NCBI GenBank assembly: GCA_003553165.1
Contig: PUOZ01000312.1
Coordinates: 1-5,482, forward strand
DNA length: 5,482 nucleotides
Direction of reading: 5' to 3'
Source of the DNA: Thioalkalivibrio sp.
Lineage (GTDB): Bacteria > Pseudomonadota > Gammaproteobacteria > Ectothiorhodospirales > Ectothiorhodospiraceae
The position numbers were made by a program, and so were the translations under genes. Shown here one piece after another: positions 1 through 3,940 of this stretch. The stretch's first letter is position 1; the number at the start of each line of letters is the position of its first letter. The notes below the pieces were generated by a model, which saw nothing but the letters and a program-made list of their open reading frames with translations, ran no database searches and was not told where the DNA came from.

Positions 1-393
1 ATGCGCCTCGTCAAGGCGGGTCACCCCGGGAAGCCCGCCGATGGCATCGACCGCCGTGCGGTCGATCGGAACCTCTCCGAGAGGCGTCCGATACGCGGTC
101 GCCGCCGTGGTCGCGACGCCGCGGAACGGTACCCGGTGCGAGGGGCCGAGCAGGACCACCCTGCGGATCTGGTCCGCGCCGGTGCCCAGTGCAGCGTAGG
201 CCGAGGCGGCAACCGGCCCGGAGTAGGGGAGCCCCGCATGCGGGGCGACCAGCGCCTTGGGGTGGGAGGCCACTTTGCCGCGCGGAGACGCCTGCGACAT
301 CAGGGCAAGGATCTGCTGTTTCAGTGTTGCCGGGTCGTCGGGATAGAACAGGCCCGCGACCGCAGGCTGGCGAATCGTCTGTTGTTTGTCCAT
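1..393 (-). CDS. amrB: AmmeMemoRadiSam system protein B (Memo family), partial, N-terminal 131 residues
   Basis: Reading from the ATG at 393-391, the protein begins MDKQQTIRQPAVAGLFYP, the characteristic Memo-family N-terminus (R-x-P-A-V-A-G-x-F-Y-P). Further family motifs are APHAG at residues 50-54, YSGPVAASAY at 57-66 and LLGPSH at 81-86. Memo proteins share the fold of class III (LigB-type) extradiol dioxygenases. The His of PHAG (H52) and of GPSH (H86) align with two metal-ligand histidines described for human MEMO1; the third ligand, a Cys, would lie outside the window. The visible part stops at DEAH, where the family usually continues with S-L-E. A GAGAG Shine-Dalgarno six bases upstream supports the start. 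It is divergent from the radical SAM gene at 536, the usual partner. Its biochemical role is not established; metal binding and a redox or modification role with AMMECR1 and AmrS are inferred. Family assignment is secure. Confidence 0.93.
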   Translation of the reverse strand, partial: MDKQQTIRQPAVAGLFYPDDPATLKQQILALMSQASPRGKVASHPKALVAPHAGLPYSGPVAASAYAALGTGADQIRRVVLLGPSHRVPFRGVATTAATAYRTPLGEVPIDRTAVDAIGGLPGVTRLDEAH

Positions 394-399
394 TGCCGT

Positions 400-404
400 C
401 TCTC
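400..404 (-). promoter_or_regulatory. Shine-Dalgarno of memo gene
   Basis: On the minus strand GAGAG lies six bases before the ATG at 393-391, normal spacing for a ribosome binding site. It supports this ATG, which also gives the expected family N-terminus. Confidence 0.55.
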
Positions 405-491
405 GAGCCCGTCTTACCGAATTGGACCATCCCGGTGGGCGACGGTTGCGTCTCTGGGGCGGGATGCCCGCGCGGAACTGCGCAAAGGGGC

Positions 492-539
492 ATGTGTCTG
501 AAACGAGGAAGGTATTTCAAGAATGACGGAGAGACATGA
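492..539 (+). other. Possible 15-codon leader ORF overlapping the amrS start
   Basis: An ATG at 492 opens a 15-residue reading frame (MCLKRGRYFKNDGET) whose TGA at 537-539 overlaps the amrS ATG in an ATGA arrangement, as seen in translationally coupled genes. A purine run (AAGGGG, 485-490) precedes it, but only one base from the ATG, which is too close for an ideal ribosome binding site. It could be a leader peptide coupling translation into amrS, or a chance ORF. No homology is recognised. Confidence 0.2.
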
Positions 540-561
540 CGGAGCTTGTCGGCAGGGATGA
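523..561 (+). other. Alternative 12-codon ORF across the amrS start
   Basis: An ATG at 523 encodes MTERHDGACRQG and stops at 559-561, inside amrS and out of frame with it. A GAGGAAGG sequence at 505-512 sits ten bases upstream, a stronger Shine-Dalgarno match than the one next to amrS itself. Initiation here would compete with amrS. It is most likely chance, but it is the better-placed ribosome site in this leader. Confidence 0.15.
528..533 (+). promoter_or_regulatory. Shine-Dalgarno of amrS
   Basis: GGAGAG lies immediately before the ATG at 536; counted from the GGAG core the spacer is four bases, slightly short. An in-frame TGA at 524-526 rules out any start further upstream, so 536 is the first possible start in this frame. 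Confidence 0.55.
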
Positions 562-1636
562 GTTCACCGTTCCGACCCGCTTCTGGCGGACGTTGGCGGA
601 TGGCCGTGTCCAATGCGATCTGTGCCCCCGGTTTTGCCGGATGAAGCCCGGTCAGCGGGGCGCATGCTTCGTGCGGGCGAATCTGGATGGCGCGGTGGTC
701 CTGACGACCTACGGGCGTTCCAGCGGCTACTGCATCGACCCCATCGAGAAGAAGCCGCTGAACCATTTCCTGCCGGGTACCCCGGTGCTGTCCTTCGGTA
801 CCGCCGGCTGCAATCTTGCCTGCAAATTCTGCCAGAACTGGGACATCAGCAAGTCGCGCGAACTCGACACCCTGATGGATCGCGCCGATCCGGCGACGAT
901 CGCCCGCGCGGCCGTGGCATCGGGTTGCCGCTCGGTGGCCTTCACCTACAACGATCCGGTGATCTTCCACGAGTACGCCCAGGATGTCGCGGCCGCGTGC
1001 CGGGCCGAGGGCGTGCGCACCGTAGCGGTCACGGCGAACTACGTCACTGAGGAGGCGCGGGCCGAGTTCTACGCCGGCATGGACGCGGCAAACGTCGATC
1101 TGAAGGCCTTCACCGAACGTTTCTATCACCGGCTCACCGGTGCCCACCTGCAGCCCGTGCTGGACAACCTCGAGTGGCTGGTGCGGGAAACGGAGGTCTG
1201 GGTGGAGCTGACCACCCTGCTGATCCCCGGCGAAAACGACAGCGACGACGAGATCCGAAGCATGTGTGACTGGGTCGTCGACCGGCTCGGGCCGCAGGTG
1301 CCCATGCACTTCAGCGCGTTCCACCCCGACTTCCGGATGACCGACCATCCGCCGACGCCGGTGCAGACCCTGCGCCGCGCCCGGCGCATCGCGCTGGATG
1401 CGGGGCTTCGGTACGCGTACACGGGCAACGCCTATGACCCGGCCGGGCAGTCCACCTACTGTCATGCCTGCGGTCAGCGCCTGATCGGGCGTTCCGGGTA
1501 CGAGATCACCGCCTGGAATCTGGATCAGGCCGCTTGCTGCAGCGTCTGCGCGACACCGTTGGCCGGCCACTTCGAGCCCCGCCCCGGCACCTGGGGCTCC
1601 CGGCGCCAGCCCGTCCGACTCGCCGAATACACGTAG
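536..1636 (+). CDS. amrS: AmmeMemoRadiSam system radical SAM enzyme
   Basis: This 366-residue protein is a complete AmrS-type radical SAM enzyme. The motif CNLACKFC (C92, C96, C99) is the CxxxCxxC site that binds the [4Fe-4S] cluster used to cleave S-adenosylmethionine. It is preceded by FGTAG and followed by QNWDIS, as in AmrS and pyruvate-formate-lyase-activase-like proteins. Upstream, C27-x2-C30-x3-C34 and C44 form the extra N-terminal cysteine group typical of AmrS, followed by the family block DPIEKKPLNHFLPG (residues 68-81). Near the C-terminus C309-x2-C312 and C335-x2-C338 form a likely zinc ribbon. Start 536 is fixed by an upstream in-frame stop. It acts in the cytoplasm, presumably with Memo (divergent neighbour) and AMMECR1 (not in the window). 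The substrate is not established. Family assignment is secure; function is unknown. Confidence 0.95.
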   Translation: MTELVGRDEFTVPTRFWRTLADGRVQCDLCPRFCRMKPGQRGACFVRANLDGAVVLTTYGRSSGYCIDPIEKKPLNHFLPGTPVLSFGTAGCNLACKFCQNWDISKSRELDTLMDRADPATIARAAVASGCRSVAFTYNDPVIFHEYAQDVAAACRAEGVRTVAVTANYVTEEARAEFYAGMDAANVDLKAFTERFYHRLTGAHLQPVLDNLEWLVRETEVWVELTTLLIPGENDSDDEIRSMCDWVVDRLGPQVPMHFSAFHPDFRMTDHPPTPVQTLRRARRIALDAGLRYAYTGNAYDPAGQSTYCHACGQRLIGRSGYEITAWNLDQAACCSVCATPLAGHFEPRPGTWGSRRQPVRLAEYT

Positions 1637-1665
1637 GGCGCCGCCTCGCGGGACGCCTCGACGGT

Positions 1666-1674
1666 TGCTATGCT
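1666..1674 (+). promoter_or_regulatory. Candidate extended -10 promoter element upstream of hypX
   Basis: TGCTATGCT fits the extended -10 pattern TGn-TATnnT. Transcription would start near 1681, only a few bases before the preferred hypX ATG at 1685, giving a nearly leaderless message. No matching -35 box is evident, which extended -10 promoters can tolerate. The absence of a ribosome binding site before 1685 fits this idea but does not prove it. Confidence 0.25.
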
Positions 1675-1684
1675 TGCGGCCGCC

Positions 1685-3430
1685 ATGCGCATCCTGTTCC
1701 TGACTCACAGTTTCAACAGCCTCAGCCAGCGTCTGTTCGTGGAACTGCGGCGCCTGGGGCATGAGATCTCCATCGAGTTCGACATCAACGATCGGGTGAC
1801 CGAGGAGGCTGTCGCGCTGTGTCGGCCGGACCTGGTGATCGCGCCGTTCCTGAAGCGCGCGATTCCGGAGTCGGTATGGCGTCAGACGCTCTGCTGGATC
1901 GTGCACCCGGGTCCGGTGGGCGATCGCGGCCCGGCGGCGCTGGATTGGGCCATCGAGGAGGACGCCGCACAGTGGGGCGTGACCGTGCTCCAGGCCGATG
2001 CCCAGATGGACGCCGGCGATGTCTGGGCCTCGGCGGGGTTTCCGATGCGGGCAGGGTCCAAGAGCAGCCTGTACCGTCGCGAAGTCGCCGATGCCGCGGT
2101 CCGTGCGGTCACGCTCGCACTGGAGCGGCTCCAAGATCCGGATTTCCGGCCTGCGGCGCTGCCCGAAAACCCCGACGGCAGTCGCGGGAGGTGGCGACCC
2201 GCGATCAAGGCCGCGCAGCGGCGCATCGACTGGGGCAACGACAGCGCGGCTGGCGTGCTGCGGAGGCTACGGGCGGCCGACGGATTCCCCGGTGTCCGCG
2301 ACGAGATCCTGGGGTTGCCGGTGCGCCTGTTCAATGCCTGGCCGGAGTCAAGCCTGCGCGGTGAACCGGGAGCGGTGATCGCCACCCGCGACGGCGCGAT
2401 CTGCCGGGCCACCCGGGATGCGGCGGTCTGGATCACGCATCTGCGCGGGATCGGCTCCGGGCAGGGCGATCTGAAGCTGCCCGCGGTACAGGTGCTGGGT
2501 GCTGACCGCCTGAACGGCGTGCCCGAGATTCCCCTGGATCCCTTTGCCGTGGTGGGCGGGGATACCTGGCGTGAGATCGAGTGTCGGACCGCGGGCGGTG
2601 TCGGCTACCTCTCCTTCGAATTCCACAACGGGGCGATGTCGACCGAGCAGTGCCGCCGGCTGCTGGCGGCCTGGGAACGACTGCGGCAGACATCCGCCCG
2701 GGTGCTGGTGTTGCTGGGCGGGAGCGACTTCTGGTCGAACGGCATCCACCTGCACCGGATCGAGGCCGAGGCCACACCGGCTGATGCTTCCTGGGACAAC
2801 ATCGAGGCGATGAACGACCTGACCCGGGCGATCATCGAGACCGACGACCGGCTGGTGATTGCCGCTTTGCGCGGCAACGCGGGGGCCGGCGGCGTCTTTC
2901 TTGCCCTCGCTGCCGACGAGGTCTGGGCGGCACCCGGCGTGGTGTTGAACCCCCACTACAAGAACATGGGAAACCTCTACGGCTCCGAGTACTGGACCTA
3001 TCTGCTGCCGCGCCGGGCCGGTGTCGACGGCGCGCGGATCATCATGGGGAACCGTCTGCCGCTGGGCGCGCCGGAGGCGCTGCAGGCCGGGTTGCTCGAT
3101 GCGGTGTTCGGCAGCGACGCGGCCGACTTCGCCGAACGGGTCTCCCTGCGCGCCGAGGATCTGGTGGCGGCGCCCGATCTGCCCGACCGTCTCCAGGCCA
3201 AGCAGGCGCGGCGCCGGCAGGACGAGGCCCGGAGGCCGCTCGCAGACTATCGGGAAGAGGAGATGCGGCACATGCGGCTGAATTTCTTCGGCTTCGATCC
3301 CAGTTATCATGTGGCGCGGTACAACTTCGTGCACCGCGTGCCGCAATCCCGTACGCCGCTTCATCTCGCCCTGCACCGACGCATCGGCGCAGCCGGGGGC
3401 AAAGACGCCACTGCAAGGACCAGAACATGA
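1685..3430 (+). CDS. hypX: HypX-type [NiFe]-hydrogenase maturation protein (CO-ligand synthesis)
   Basis: The 581-residue protein matches HypX/HoxX end to end. HypX makes the active-site CO ligand of [NiFe]-hydrogenase from formyl-tetrahydrofolate and is typical of organisms that mature hydrogenase in air. The N-terminal half is formyltransferase-like: MRILFLTHSFNSLSQ at the start, VHPGPVGDRGPAALDWAI at 73-90 and MDAGDVW at 108-114. H74 and D109 match the catalytic His and Asp of formyltransferases, but the usual Asn two residues before the His is I72. The C-terminal half is crotonase-like: HNGAMS 314-319, LLGGSDFWSNGIHLHRIEA 343-361, RGNAGAGG 396-403 and the HypX signature NPHYKNMGNLYGSEYWTYLL 422-441. 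The tail contains EEEMRHMRLNFFG (524-536). I prefer the ATG at 1685 over the in-frame one at 1670 because HypX proteins start with this MRILFLTHSFN. No clear ribosome binding site precedes it. It overlaps nikR by four bases. Confidence 0.95.
   Translation: MRILFLTHSFNSLSQRLFVELRRLGHEISIEFDINDRVTEEAVALCRPDLVIAPFLKRAIPESVWRQTLCWIVHPGPVGDRGPAALDWAIEEDAAQWGVTVLQADAQMDAGDVWASAGFPMRAGSKSSLYRREVADAAVRAVTLALERLQDPDFRPAALPENPDGSRGRWRPAIKAAQRRIDWGNDSAAGVLRRLRAADGFPGVRDEILGLPVRLFNAWPESSLRGEPGAVIATRDGAICRATRDAAVWITHLRGIGSGQGDLKLPAVQVLGADRLNGVPEIPLDPFAVVGGDTWREIECRTAGGVGYLSFEFHNGAMSTEQCRRLLAAWERLRQTSARVLVLLGGSDFWSNGIHLHRIEAEATPADASWDNIEAMNDLTRAIIETDDRLVIAALRGNAGAGGVFLALAADEVWAAPGVVLNPHYKNMGNLYGSEYWTYLLPRRAGVDGARIIMGNRLPLGAPEALQAGLLDAVFGSDAADFAERVSLRAEDLVAAPDLPDRLQAKQARRRQDEARRPLADYREEEMRHMRLNFFGFDPSYHVARYNFVHRVPQSRTPLHLALHRRIGAAGGKDATARTRT
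3415..3419 (+). promoter_or_regulatory. Shine-Dalgarno of nikR
   Basis: AAGGA inside the 3' end of hypX lies seven bases before the nikR ATG at 3427. Together with the ATGA stop/start overlap it argues for translation of nikR from the hypX message. Confidence 0.6.
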
Positions 3431-3894
3431 GCGAACGTTTCACGGTGTCCGTCGAAGCCGGGCTGGCGCAGGAGTTCGACGCCTTCATGAAGCGCAAGGG
3501 GTACAGCAACCGGTCGGAGGCGGTCCGTGACCTGATCCGGGGTGCGTTGGCCACGGAGCGCCTGGATCCCGACCAGGACGGTGCCTGCGTTGGCGTGCTG
3601 AGCTATATGTATGACCATCACGAACGCGAGTTGAGTAAGCGCCTGACCCAGCCCCACCATGCCCACTACAACCTGACCGTGACCACGCTGCACATGCACC
3701 TGGACCACGATCTCTGCGTGGAATCCGTACTGCTCAGGGGCAAGGCCAGCGACGTCCAGGCCTTTGCCGAATCGGTCGTGGCGCGGCCCGGAATACGGCA
3801 CGGCCGGCTGCACCGCATCCCCCTGGAACACGCGCCGGAGGAGCGGCCGGCCGCGGGTCCCCATCACGGGCGCGGGCACAAGCATGATCGGTGA
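3427..3894 (+). CDS. nikR: NikR nickel-responsive ribbon-helix-helix transcription regulator
   Basis: A 155-residue NikR. Residues 1-45 form the ribbon-helix-helix DNA-binding domain (RFTVSVEAGLAQEFDAFMKR, then GYSNRSEAVRDLIRGAL). Residues about 55-135 form the ACT-like nickel-binding domain, with VLSYMYDHHERELSKRL and LHMHLDHDLC. The high-affinity square-planar nickel ligands known from E. coli NikR (H76, H87, H89, C95) are all present, as H78, H89, H91 and C97 with identical spacing. The protein would be a tetramer that represses or controls nickel uptake and nickel-enzyme genes when Ni(II) is bound. Unlike E. coli NikR, which ends soon after the ACT domain, this one has about 20 extra residues rich in His (H135, H146, H147, H151, H153). 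It lies directly behind hypX with a four-base overlap, so it is probably co-transcribed and tied to hydrogenase nickel supply. No NikR operator was found in this window. Confidence 0.96.
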   Translation: MSERFTVSVEAGLAQEFDAFMKRKGYSNRSEAVRDLIRGALATERLDPDQDGACVGVLSYMYDHHERELSKRLTQPHHAHYNLTVTTLHMHLDHDLCVESVLLRGKASDVQAFAESVVARPGIRHGRLHRIPLEHAPEERPAAGPHHGRGHKHDR

Positions 3895-3940
3895 GTCGCG
3901 CGGGGCCCTGCGGGACCTGGAGATGGTGGCGGGACGGTGA
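3884..3940 (+). other. Possible 18-codon ORF bridging nikR and ggt
   Basis: ATG at 3884, inside the nikR 3' end, opens the frame MIGESRGALRDLEMVAGR. It stops at TGA 3938-3940, overlapping the GTG start of the next gene (GTGA, 3937-3940). It would overlap nikR by 11 bases and pass ribosomes to ggt. There is no good Shine-Dalgarno and no recognised homology, so it may be a coupling ORF or chance. Confidence 0.2.

Larger units (their letters stand above)
394..535. promoter_or_regulatory. Divergent intergenic region between memo and amrS
   Basis: These 142 bases separate two divergently oriented genes, so promoters for both must lie here or overlap the gene starts. I see no convincing paired -35/-10 boxes in either direction. 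A short inverted repeat, GCGGG-ATG-CCCGC, lies at 459-471, flanked by a looser TTGCG/CGCAA pair at 446-450 and 481-485. Both are short enough to be chance in GC-rich DNA. The right end (492-561) holds two tiny ORFs that overlap the amrS start. No known operator motif was recognised. Confidence 0.5.

Noticed and set aside
459..471. Hairpin GCGGG-ATG-CCCGC in the memo-amrS intergenic region
   Set aside because: A five-base stem with no T-run and in a divergent promoter region; not a terminator and too short to call an operator.
1..501. A 166-codon plus-strand open frame at the left edge
   Set aside because: It is the antisense of the Memo gene and has an Arg-rich translation.
1642..1660. Direct repeat CGCCTCG at 1642-1648 and 1654-1660 in the amrS-hypX gap
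   Set aside because: Two 7-mers spaced 12 bases apart could be an activator site, but they are short and expected by chance in GC-rich DNA.
1637..1684. Terminator between amrS and hypX
   Set aside because: No stem-loop followed by a T-run is present, so read-through from amrS to hypX remains possible.
11..2134. A 707-codon open frame on the minus strand
   Set aside because: It runs antisense to amrS and much of hypX, which have clear family motifs. Its translation is Arg/Gly/Pro/His-rich with no recognisable domain, as expected for the shadow of GC-rich genes.
2348..3376. A 342-codon minus-strand open frame
   Set aside because: Antisense to the hypX C-terminal half; low-complexity translation without family motifs.
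3608..3635. GTATGA half-site resembling the NikR operator inside nikR
   Set aside because: There is no TCATAC half at the known spacing, and it lies within coding sequence (residues MYDHHE).
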